Shown here piece by piece: positions 1 to 11,000 of a stretch of DNA of 36,998 nucleotides. A program made the translations under genes and the position numbers. Source of the DNA: Klebsormidium nitens. Its lineage: Eukaryota > Streptophyta > Klebsormidiophyceae > Klebsormidiales > Klebsormidiaceae. The stretch lies in contig DF237698.1 of assembly GCA_000708835.1 (NCBI GenBank), positions 1 through 36,998 on the forward strand, written 5' to 3'. A model generated the notes under the pieces. The model worked only from the letters and a program-made list of their open reading frames with translations. It was not told the origin of the DNA and did no database searches. The first letter of the stretch is position 1, and each line of letters begins with the position of its first letter.

Positions 1-501
1 TATTGCATCAAATCCAAGATGCACATTGGAACATTGCATACATATCTAATATTCTCATGCATTATGCAGATTTAATGTCAGGGCCCCGGCGGGGGTTGGT
101 CATGAGGTCATCGGCAGGCTGGCAGGCCGCCGCAGCTGTGAGGGCCCAGCTGTCACAGCTGCACTGTGCACGGAAGACGTTCTGCAGCTAGCTAGCTGTG
201 TCACAGGCTAGCTAAAGCCTAAGAGTCGAGTAGGACTTAGGTAGTCAGAACTTGGAAGATAATACATCAGGCCGGCTCGTGACTTGATCTGCTGGCAAAT
301 TCCGAGTACAAAAGTCGCTCAATTTCATAACTTCCTCCACCAGTTGCCTCCACCAACCGCTTTCACCAACTTGAAGTTGCCTTCCAGCTCCATTAATCGC
401 AGCTTGCTTGAGCTCCCCTTCCTCCGCTGAAAGGCCCTTTGACCCGCCTTTGGAGTCCCCCAATCCCCAATCTCTACAGAGTCAGCTCAGCAAACTGCAC
501 A
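1..501. other. 5' flank of the aerolysin-like gene
   Basis: I see no supported gene here. The short open frames lack recognisable protein features or flanking splice signals. The last 100-200 bases before the ATG at 502 are presumably promoter and 5' UTR of the gene that follows. No clear TATA box or other named element could be assigned. Confidence 0.4.
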
Positions 502-3500
502 ATGGCCAGAACAAAGGTGACGCAGCAGGACCTTGAGAAGGTACGCAAAATGCTACACAAGACAACTCACATATTCCTGTCTGTCGAAAGCATATTTACC
601 TCTTGCACTGACTATATTGCATCGCAGGAAGAGTCGAAGCTACGGTGTGTCTTTTGCCGCTCACCTGCTGACAATTCTATCCAATATTCTTGCTCCACTT
701 CTGTGTTAAAAGCTACAGTCTAAATTGTCTAACTCTGAGAGCTGCCACTTCAACTCTGTTCTTCAGAAAATCGACATGAAAGGGTCTCCTCTCCTTCATG
801 AGTCTCAAGCACCGTTCGCCTGCAGAACCCTCCTTTGCAAGCGTGGACCGGCAATTTGTGCCAGATCAGGCCGATAATCAGGCAACATACTTCGCTCTGC
901 ACTCCCCTAGAATGTTTCTGTTCAACGTCGTTTGATAGAACTGCACCTGATCCAGAGCCTGTCTAACACTTGGCTCATCTTCTTCTGCAACAGGTGATGA
1001 ACGTGGACGACTGGCTGACTACAACAGATAGGGTTCGCAAGAGCAAGAACCTCCAAGACGCATGGGCGCACGGCGACACCGATTGTGCCTTCCGGATTAA
1101 CAACATCACGGGAATCCAGAGGTCGCGCAACGCCAATGACTGGAACTACTGGGGTGACATGTCTCAGGTGACTTGTTTGTGCAGCATTTAGATATTCCAT
1201 TCCTTGCACTTGAGCGTTCAGGGGGGCGCATCAGAAAGCTCCTGTATTGTTTGCTTTCTCAAGTTGCGCAAAACTTGAGTCATGGTGCATGTGTGAGACT
1301 CCCACCTTCCGCCGCAAGCCAAAACATCTCATTCCTAGCATTTGTTAAAAGAGGAATACACATGAATAAGTACAGATACCAGAAGAGAGCAGTGGCGCTA
1401 CATAACAGCCTTCTGAGTTTGGTTCCTTCCCTGTCTCGATTCAAGGCTTTCCTTAAGATCTGAAACCGGTAAGATGCTTCAAATCGAGGAGGTTTCAACA
1501 AGTGGCCTTTGCATTCATGAACGCGCTTCACAGTCTTTGAACACGCGCATCAAAGAGGCTGGCTGTCAAAAAAGTGGTAATTACCAGAATTTGTTTACCA
1601 GATCATGTAAAAGTGCGGCCGTGTGTGCATTAAAAAACTTCTCATTTGCCCTGCAGATACAAGACGACAAGGGTGATGACTTTGGGACGTACCTCAACTT
1701 CAAGTTGGAGAAAAAAAGAGTTGAGATCATTTTCGATCAGATGCCCCAGGTCACTGCTGAGCGCAGCAAGGTAACACATCGACACGTGTAGAATGTCTCA
1801 TTTCAGCTTGTGTTCAAGATCACACTTATAAACCCGACGACAAATTTACATACTGCGCAGCCAGAGTACTCACCCTACTGATCGTCACCAACCTCTGTCG
1901 TTCACGTTTTTCATGACTGAAGGCTTGATTTACGCAGCCTGACGGGCCTTGCACTCCAATACCTAGTAACCAGACCAGTCTTTGAGAAGCCAACGTCTTC
2001 ATAAAGCATACGATATGCATCACCTCAAACAAAGGGATGGAACATCCAGTTCGTATGCATTTTCGCAGAATTGAAGGCCCTCATGCCCATGCTGAGAACA
2101 GCACGAGCATTCTTATCAAGCACTTGTGTAATTACAAATCCATGCTTTTTCAGGCCCGCACTTTCCAGATACAGAGGGCGACCGCTGAAATGAAGTAGTA
2201 ATTGTCCACCCTAAGTCACATGTGTTGCTTTTCCAACCAGGATCATTCATTCCAGATGGTAACCGGTCTGCTGGCTCAGATGGTGTCATCTCAGACGCTG
2301 GGCACATCAAACCTCTTGCAATATTCTGTGCAGGTTTATAACAACACGAGTATTGGTTCCTCAGACATCAATTACGAGTACACGGAGACGGAGTCCACTA
2401 CGGTGAGGAAGGACGTTGAAATTTCCAACCGCGTGTCCATGACAATGGAAGCTGGAGTTGAGGTCGGCGGCTTCAGCGTCAAGATCAGCTCAACCTCAGA
2501 GCAGACTAAGGTGAGTGGCAGCTCAGCCCTGAGATTCAAATATACATCCGGGGTGGGCCATTGAAGGTCTCATAACAAGTAGGCGGCTCGTGCTTTCTTT
2601 GGGGGCCCTGCCATAAGCCATTGTGATCAATTCCTGTTATTCAGTTCTTGCACCTAAAAAGCACCGGAGGGCAACTATTTGGACCCTCTTCTTTGAGTCG
2701 TTTTTGATGTCGACCTTTGGTCTCAGACTGGGCCATCATTTGGTGAAAAAGTACACGTACGCACAGTGGTGCAGAAACTTGTATCGTGCAACCGCTGCGT
2801 CAACACGTCAGTGCACAAATCTACAGAATTGCAACTCAATTGACCACTCGTCGAGAGATTGCTTCGGTGACTCTTGAAGGTGGTCAAGAAACGCTGTACG
2901 TCACATATCGAACAGTCAAAGCATTCCACGTACTGAGTTGCAATTACTTTTGTTACAGGCGACCGTGGATAGTACGACCAGAACCGTCGAGAAGTCGGAC
3001 AAGGTTTGGGGCACCGTTGCTGCCGGGAAGTATTTGGAGGTGCACACCGTCAAGTCGGTTGGAGAGAAGCGATACCGTGTCAAGTGAGCTTGACTGATCC
3101 ATTGTTCCAGGAGCTCCGCTCAAGATGCTCGGCCGCATCATCCGGTTTCTTCTTTTCTGCTTTATTTTCGCTTCACTCTAGTTGGTGAGGGTTGCATGCT
3201 TTTGCCGCCTCTTTGTTTATCCCCCCGGGCCTTGAAAATGGCCTTCCGTCCGGCATATTGCCGGCAGTCTCCTTAAGTATAGTAAACAGCTTGATGCAGA
3301 TAGTGCTCGGGAGCAGGATTCAGTTCGACACAAACCTTAATCTAGCTGCGTGGCTTTTACGTTGGGCGCAGACCCCTGCATTTAGAACCTGTGCCCATTG
3401 AAAGATCCTTAAAAAACAAGATCCTTAAAAATCCTGAATTTGGATTACGCTCAGAGCTCACACAGCCGGAGAAGCGCCGTAGGGACGTCTGCCTGCTTTC

Positions 3501-3812
3501 GGACTTCTGATCAGTGAGCTTGCGAATCTAGACGTGGGGCCTGTGCTAGCCTTGGGGTGAAATCTCTTGTTTGCCGATTCTTGCAGGATTCCCGTTGTCA
3601 TGGAAGGGTGGGTCGGTCTCTGCTCGGCCAATGACCAAGGTACCTTTGTTCCATACCCTCTGTACGACTTTGTGGATGAGAAGAGGCTTACGCGCTGGAT
3701 CACGTTCGACATGTTTGTGGAATCTACAAGCTATATGGTGAAGACCTACACCGAGCCGACGAACCTAAGCGTCAGCGAGGAGGCAGTCAAGAAGGAGTTC
3801 CTCAGTGCCTAG
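502..3812 (+). CDS. Aerolysin-like (ETX/MTX2-type) beta-pore-forming-fold protein
   Basis: Six exons: 502-540, 994-1167, 1657-1770, 2241-2510, 2959-3083 and 3587-3812. All introns are GT-AG, and the joins give 948 nt encoding 315 residues. Exon 1 is only 13 codons. The first four introns are phase 0 and the last is phase 2. The protein has no signal peptide or membrane helix. Residues 137-199 start with a YSVQVYNNTS strand and run into long Ser/Thr-rich alternating stretches (around EYTETESTT and FSVKISSTSEQT). Residues 200-241 are a second Ser/Thr-rich strand, and residues 242-252 read IPVVMEGWVGL. In the aerolysin/ETX-MTX2 superfamily, such Ser/Thr-rich strands flank an amphipathic insertion loop that forms the beta-barrel, and the N-terminal part is variable and recognises the target. 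Family placement is by pattern only. A non-lytic lectin-like or storage role is possible. The acceptor of exon 4 could instead be at 2256, five codons shorter. Confidence 0.6.
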
Positions 3813-5007
3813 TGTTGGCAAAGGCTGGGCTTAACGTCGAACCTTGACTTTGTAGACGAGGTAAAGTCATTGATTGGAAGGTACTGATCTTGTGTTAGAC
3901 TTCAGGGTAGGCCCGCTGACCGTTTCACTGACAATTAGGAGCTGAGTTTGTACCACCCTTGGTCAGTGATGGCGCATTCGTGACGACGAACATTCACTAG
4001 GTCGAGAACTCTCGATAGAGTGAGACGCTTCGTAAATAGAAGACAAGACATACATAGTGGCTAATCCATTCAAAACCATTAGACATTCCTACTTAGATTT
4101 GATTGAACTTTACTAAGTCGGCATGCGCGCCATGGACTGGACATACTCAGCATGACTCATGTCGATTGATAGCGTGTAAGAAGAGGAGTTTGATGAGGCA
4201 AGTACTCATTCTTCCATTCTCGGATGCATCTCACTTTTCTGGCTAATACCAAAGTATATTCGTTGCTAACTTCAGTGAGCTTCGCATGCATGACACATGC
4301 ACGCAAGGGATCGCATAAGCACATTGGATGCAAACGGCTTTTCTAGTTCTAGCCAAAAAGAAATGATCGAGGACGGACATGGCATACTTGGAGCTTGCAT
4401 GCAAGCCAACGCTTTCTGTTTTTTGGTGAGTGCCGCACCTATTCTACTCCATCTCAGAACTTAGATCTTTCTTGCGCAGTCGATCAATTGTCGATCGGTC
4501 GATCAAGTGTGGCATATAGTAGGCGTATGATCGACGGCGACATACTGGCCGGACCTAAGCAGAGAGCCGCTATAGTATAGGGAGCAACAATCATGCGGTT
4601 CCAGAAATTGTAAGCACGTTGCATACTGTTCAAATGATTTTCCGACGGTTAAGCTAGTCCATCGCAGTAAGTGAAGCATTCATCATGGCATATGAAGCCT
4701 TATTGAAGCACGGCCACCTGGCATATCATGTTGTCCCATCGAGCACGTATGGACATGAGATCTGGTTGAAAGTATCTGGAGAGGCGTTCCATTGAATGTT
4801 CAGGGATGGCCTCATCACACGGGACAGAAAGCTGTCAACCCCGGAGCTGGGCAGCTGCCACACACAGCGATCCCAAATTGAGGCCTTGGCTTCTTTTACA
4901 AGGATTATCGTCCACTTGTCCACAGTACCCTCAATCTTCAAGACAATACGACTTCCGCATAGGAGTGCTAGGCAGTCCCTACTACTCAAACGCCTCAACC
5001 GCGTCAA
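3813..5007. other. Convergent intergenic region
   Basis: This lies between the stop of the aerolysin-like gene on + and the stop of UBP26 on -. It must hold both 3' UTRs. I find no supported gene. Short self-complementary CGATC-rich sequence occurs at about 4480-4506. The open frames here have no recognisable domain and no supporting splice structure. Confidence 0.5.
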
Positions 5008-8000
5008 TCAGCTTCTATCTGCGTTGCAGACCGAGCACATCTTTCTCCCCGGGCTGTTCTCCAGAGTGCACCTCTCACAGCTCCATCTGCCTGAAGCTTC
5101 CCCTTCCGAAACAGTGCCCATGACGTCATCTGCGGCCTTGTCCGGAAGTTGCCGAGCTTCGGAAGATCCATCGCCGTCCGCAGAACCGGAGCCGTCCGCA
5201 TCTTTCATGTCCGTATCTTGGACGCCCTCGCCGGCGGAGTAGTCTGACGTGGCGCCCCCCCATAGGCCCGTGCCCCGAAATCCGTTCTCCATCTTGCCCG
5301 CCTCCTCCGCAGGTTCGAAACACTCTGAGAAGGGCGGATGCGTCAGAATGATGTAACTTCGTCGTTTTCATTTCCTATTGTGAATGCGAACTCGACACAA
5401 ACCGATCAAAGCCTCGTGTCTCGACGACCACCTTTGAAATAGGTCAAAGTGACAAAGTGGAATAAGGTCGTTTGCTTCGGGGAGGGAGGCTCTAAAGTAC
5501 GACCAATGTAAACAAAAAGGCGTCACTTTTGCAGTGTCCGTGAATCAGATGACGGTTTCTAAGATATGAAACATATATTGCTCGCTTGGCCAAAGTATGC
5601 TCCCCCGCACGCCGGTCCTGCCAAGCTTATGTAGAAGACAATTACATTAGAACCAAAACCAGTACAAAGCCTGATCAATAATACCCCAAATGACTCTACT
5701 TCAATGGATCCTGGTATGATGTGGCAGTTTAAAAAAAAAATGTGGTTCTCACACTTGCTAACTGCTTACTCTCCCCAACCTAACTGGCAAAACATTCCCT
5801 TCTCGGAAACGTCCTTCCCAGAGACACATCTCCCCGACATAGTGCCGAAGACTGACTGGCACGAAAGAGCTATTCGTCCAGCTCGAATAGCAGGATGGTT
5901 ATCGATGAAGTATGGGCAAAGTAGCTGGCAAGGACATTCCATACGCAGGTCAAACAAGGACACGTCGCTTCTTAGATGGTCTTGGGCACCCTGGATCTGA
6001 GGCCATGTCACAAACCGCAGTCAGGCACAGTACAGAGAAGGTGGAACAATGTGGCTTCTTCACAACCTTTGCCTGGGACATGAGAGCCCCAGAGCCTGAC
6101 GTCATCATTGCCACGTGCCAGCTTACAAGCAGGGCAATGTCAGCACGTGTTGTTAAAATACAGGCGTGTGGAAAGGCAGGACTCAATTTAATTTGGAGGA
6201 TCTAGAAAACAGCTCGATCGTTTGAAAACCGTGCCCTGCAAGCTGGACGAGGGAAACACCGAGACTCGCGCACCTACGAAAGTCGAACGTATCGGATAGA
6301 AGCACAAGCGTCTGTTTACGCCGTAAGCTTCCATGTTGCCACCTTTCTCGATCTAGACCCTTGCAGAAGTGCGTCTTCATACCGGGACAAATCGTCAATG
6401 GTTTCATCTCAATTCTGAACCGAACCATATGTGTTAAGCCCAACGTTGCCAACAATCATCAAGAGCTAATTTCTGGTTGAAAAGGAGAGATAGACCTGGC
6501 GACAAACTCACCAACGATATCCCGGTTGTCATGCTCGCCCGTGTTGATGAGCCAGAGGCGGGAGTTAGCAACGATCCCGTAATCCGCCAAGATCTTATCA
6601 TCCTCGTCCAGCTCACTTTTCAGGAAACCTAGCCGCTGGTTCTGGGAGTCAACCTGCGAACATCAAAAAAAAAGACTCAGCTACTAATAAGTATGTTCCA
6701 AATAAGCCCTCAAGATCAGCATCGGCATCCTCAGCGGATCTTGGAACATAACAAAATTCGTCCAACAAGGATAACGAGGCATCGGATTTAGAGTGTACTG
6801 CCCATGGACGTCAATTGCATGGCTCGACTGTATGCACGCTAGATCCGAAGTTTCATAGCCAGACAAATTTTCGTGAACCCGGCACCAAAGCTGAGGCCAC
6901 ACTGGCACTTCCACAGAAATCCAAGTTGGAATCGGAGACTTCTGGGTTAAATATCCCAAGTATTAGTGTCTACCTTGGAAATGTCGTGCAGCGGACTTAG
7001 GTTTTAAGTTCGCAAGAACGCTCCTTCCTTCAACAAATGCAAAGATACAGAATCGCACCTCCATCCTCTCCCATATGGTCATCTTGAGGTCCTTCACCGT
7101 CGTGTCTGCATTCACTTTGACGGTCATCCTCCCCCCTCTGACGGCGGAAACCTTCCGCACGCGCCGAGACCGCCGCTCGCCCTCGCCGCCTGCGCCGGTG
7201 ACGTGAGCAGGGGGGTCGGGACCGGGGAACAGTTCGACGATGATCTCCTGTTGTCGGTACGAGAGGCGCTCTGCGAGTTCCTGGTCCAGGCGCTCCTTGT
7301 AGCAGGCCTCGCACACCTGCGGACGGAAACGGAACGGAACCGGAATGAGGACGGAGTGAGGATGAGTGACGTGAACAGGGGGGTCGGGCCTGGGAACAGT
7401 TCGACAATGATCTCCTGTTGTCGGTACGAGAGGCGCTCTGCGAGTTCCTGGTCGAGGCGCTCCTTGTAGCAGGCCTCGCAAACCTGCGGAAACGGAACGG
7501 AACGGAAACGGAATGAAACCGGACGGGAGCGGAGCAAAGGAGAGGACGGTAGAGGGATTTGACAATGATTTCCTAATGCCAGTACGAGAGGCGCTCCACA
7601 ATTCCTGGTCGAGGCGCTCCTTGTAGCAGGCCTCGCACACATGCGAACGAAACGGAACGGAAACGGAATGAGACCGGAATGTCAACGGACAGAAATAGAC
7701 GATGGACTAAAGAGGATTGGTACGAGCGGCGCTCCACGAGTTCCTGGTCGAGGCGCTCCTTGTAGCAGGCCTCGCACACCTGCGGACTGAACGGAACGAG
7801 AACGAGATGAGACCGGAACAGGAGCGGAGAAGGAAACGAATGGAGAGCGGAGGGGAAATAATTAGAATCCAGTTGCCAGTAAGAAGGCGCTGCGCGAGTT
7901 CTTCGTCCAGGCGCTTCTTGTACCAGGCCTCGCGGACGGATGGAACAGAACGGCATCAAAGGGAGGACGGAATAAAGACGAAGGCCGAAAGAAGGAAAAG

Positions 8001-11000
8001 GGCTTCGGAAAGCACTATTCACGGTAGCAGGCCTCAGGCAACTGCGGGCGGACCGGAATGGAATGTGGACAGACGAAGAAGCGCCTTCTGCGATTTAGAG
8101 GCCAGGCCCTGTACTTGGTCACGTCTGGTGCGTTGACGCGAAGGAGCCTTTCTGTCTTCTATAGAGTCCCGTTCCGTCCCGTCGAGTTTTGGAGCGTCTT
8201 TTGACAAATCTCTCTCCAAAGCAGGTGCTGCTACTTCCCAAACGGCGGACGGGTCCCAAAGTTTGTTCTAGAGCTGCCTTAAGGACAGCAGAAAGAAGAG
8301 AGAGGTGCGAGAGTCTGGACGGGTGCGGCAAATTCCTCAGAAGCGAACCGGGTCACAAGGTTCCTTGCAGAGCCGCCTTACGGGCAGCAAAACGAATTCG
8401 AGGAATGTACTCTTTCTTGACGGAGAAATACCGACGCCCTTATCAGAAGTCACATCTTAGGCGAAGACTTGCAGATTGGCGTGCATTCTCACCTCTGGTA
8501 CCGTCTTCAACCGGGGCACACAAGCCGGCTTGGCAGCCTCTTTCGTATCTGATTCTTTCGGCACTTCCGACTTTGGTTCAGGAGGCCCCACAACCGCAGT
8601 GATCTCCCTGGAGGAGTGCCACCGTTGCTGGAGCTGTCGCCAGTCGTTCTCTGACACCACGGTCAGAGCGGAGTCCTGCGGAAGGTGACGAGCAGTAAGC
8701 GGTGTTAAAAGGAAGGAGCTCCGTCGGTTGACACACATTTTCGGTAAAAAGGTGTCGCAGAAGCGCGCTTGGCCGCTTGGTAGATTGAAAGAAGGGTGCA
8801 GCCCTAGGCGTCAAAAGGCATGGAGCGGTGTCAGGAAAGACAAAATGGTAAAACTCGCCTTCTCCTGCTTGCAGTGCATGATTCGGATCGACACGCTTTG
8901 TTTCTGTTGAAATGTACGTCGATACTTCGAAACTGGGCCCTCGCAACTTCCAGTTTACAGAACCCAAACCTCCGGTCATCCGTGTCTGTACTTTTCGATT
9001 TGCCCACTAAACCTTACTTCGCCTCGGCGGGACTGAGGAAAACAAGACGCTAGGCACACAAACGAGCAGCTTAACAATGACACCATGCGCTCGCAACGAT
9101 GCGAAGTAGCAAAATTGCTGGCGAGTGTAACCACCTTAAAAACGGGAGACAACGAGGCAAGCAACTTCCGAAGCTTCCCACCAACGAAAATGCACTTGAA
9201 TATGTAATCTCGAAACCTGCACTGGCTGTGGCGGGCTTCTAATGCTGAAACCCTCGGAACCAAAACTCGAAAACCCAAGAAGCAAACAGATCTTGCCTCA
9301 CCTTTTGTTCCTGAACCAGGTCGTTCTTCCGCTGCACCAGCTCCGGCGGGCGCACCGCCAATTCCCCGTGCTTGCAGAACACCGCCGCCAGTGCTTCGTC
9401 CAAAGGGGGCGGCTCTCCAATCACGTCCAGAGTTTTGCCGGTCGCCCCCAAGTAGTCGCGCCAGCTGTCCAGCCATTTGGAGGGCACCAGGAACGCATTC
9501 ACACTCTCGGTGAGGGGCAACGGCCGCCCGGCGAAGAGGGCTTCGAGCGCCGCTTTCTCTGCAAGCTTGCCGCTCCTGCAAAGGCAGATTGATTGCCAAT
9601 ATTACAAGACATATATCCAAATCAGTTGCATCATCTGTTTGACAAACGAAGTCGCTCCCACTGTGCTGATGGATCAGGGTGTTTGCTGAGACCAGCTGCC
9701 AATAATGTATTCGGCCCTTCTGTGAGAAGACGCACCAACCAGATTCGGTCAGGTCTTTGGTTATTCTCGTGAGCCTGTTCAACATGTGTAGAGTTGCAAC
9801 ATCATACGTCTACTTCCGATCAATCTGCCAGCTGCAGTGGATAATGTATGGTAAGTTAGTGAGTTCGCTGCTCACGATTAGTCCATTGTATTAGTCCATT
9901 GTAGTGGCCACTGAAACTGGCAAGTTACTTGAATAAATCTCTAAGTCAAAAGCGTCGAAAGATATTGCAGCGTCCTCACTTGAGCCCTTCCCGGTTGGAC
10001 ATTTCTTCGCCCAGTTCCACGCTACACGTGGCACACTCCAGCGTGTTCACCGTCATCTCCCAGTGCCCCGGGTCGTTCGTGCCGGCCACTTCTTCCGCCA
10101 CCTCCTGAACGTAGTCCCAAAATTCCCCCGACACTAATTGCCGCTTGGCTCCTGGCGCAAACTCCGGCTTCAGCATCTCGTGCTTGCACCGCAGCGCAGC
10201 GGTAGGGCCCTTGTCGGCGTCTGAGGGGGCGTCAACCAATCGCCGCCGTTGCCATTGCGCCAGCCTGAAGGAGGGGGATGCGAATGCAATCATGCTTGAG
10301 ATGTGAGTGCAGGCGCGCGATGTGAAGCGAAGAAGGCAGTTATAGCCTACTTATATACCCTTCAGGTTTTGCAACTTGACTTTCAATTCAATCTAATTTG
10401 AGCAATAGGAGCGCAGATACGCTCAATGAGCGACGACAAGGTCAACCTTTTAAGAATTATAAGCGGAATCCCAAAGAAGGACAAACCAAGGGACTGCAAA
10501 GCGATCCAGCTTCTCAAACAGAGGAAATCAAAGTCATTGTCGAAGCCGGTCACACAAAATGAGGACCCCAGCACGTCCTTCCATCTGCTGCCAGGAAGGA
10601 ACGGCGTCTAATCAAAATGACCTTGCCCAACCAACTGCGTTGTCAAGTGACTAGGGTGGGACGACCGTCAACGACCAAAAGGCGTCGGATAAACGCCTAC
10701 CCAATTCCTTACTTACCACTGCTTGGACACGTAGTGCGTCCCCGGGGCCCCGAGCGCCAGCTCCTGCTCCAGCCGTTCCCGCATCAGCGTCCGTCGCGTC
10801 CGGAAACTGTCCGCCGACTGCGCCGCGCTCGCGTCCTGCCGTATACACTCGACGCAGCACTCCTCGCCGGTCAGCTCCGGTCCGCCCCCGTACCGCTCGT
10901 CCAGTTCCGCCCAGGTCACTTTGTTGATCCGTTTCATGAGCGGAACGCTCCGGGGCGGAACGCCCTCGTGCTCGCACAGCAGCGGCGTGTTGTCGATCGG

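Noticed and set aside
4796-5242. Open frame of 148 codons on +
   Set aside because: It overlaps the antisense of the last UBP26 exon and its 3' UTR. The zinc-finger reading on - is clearly the real one.
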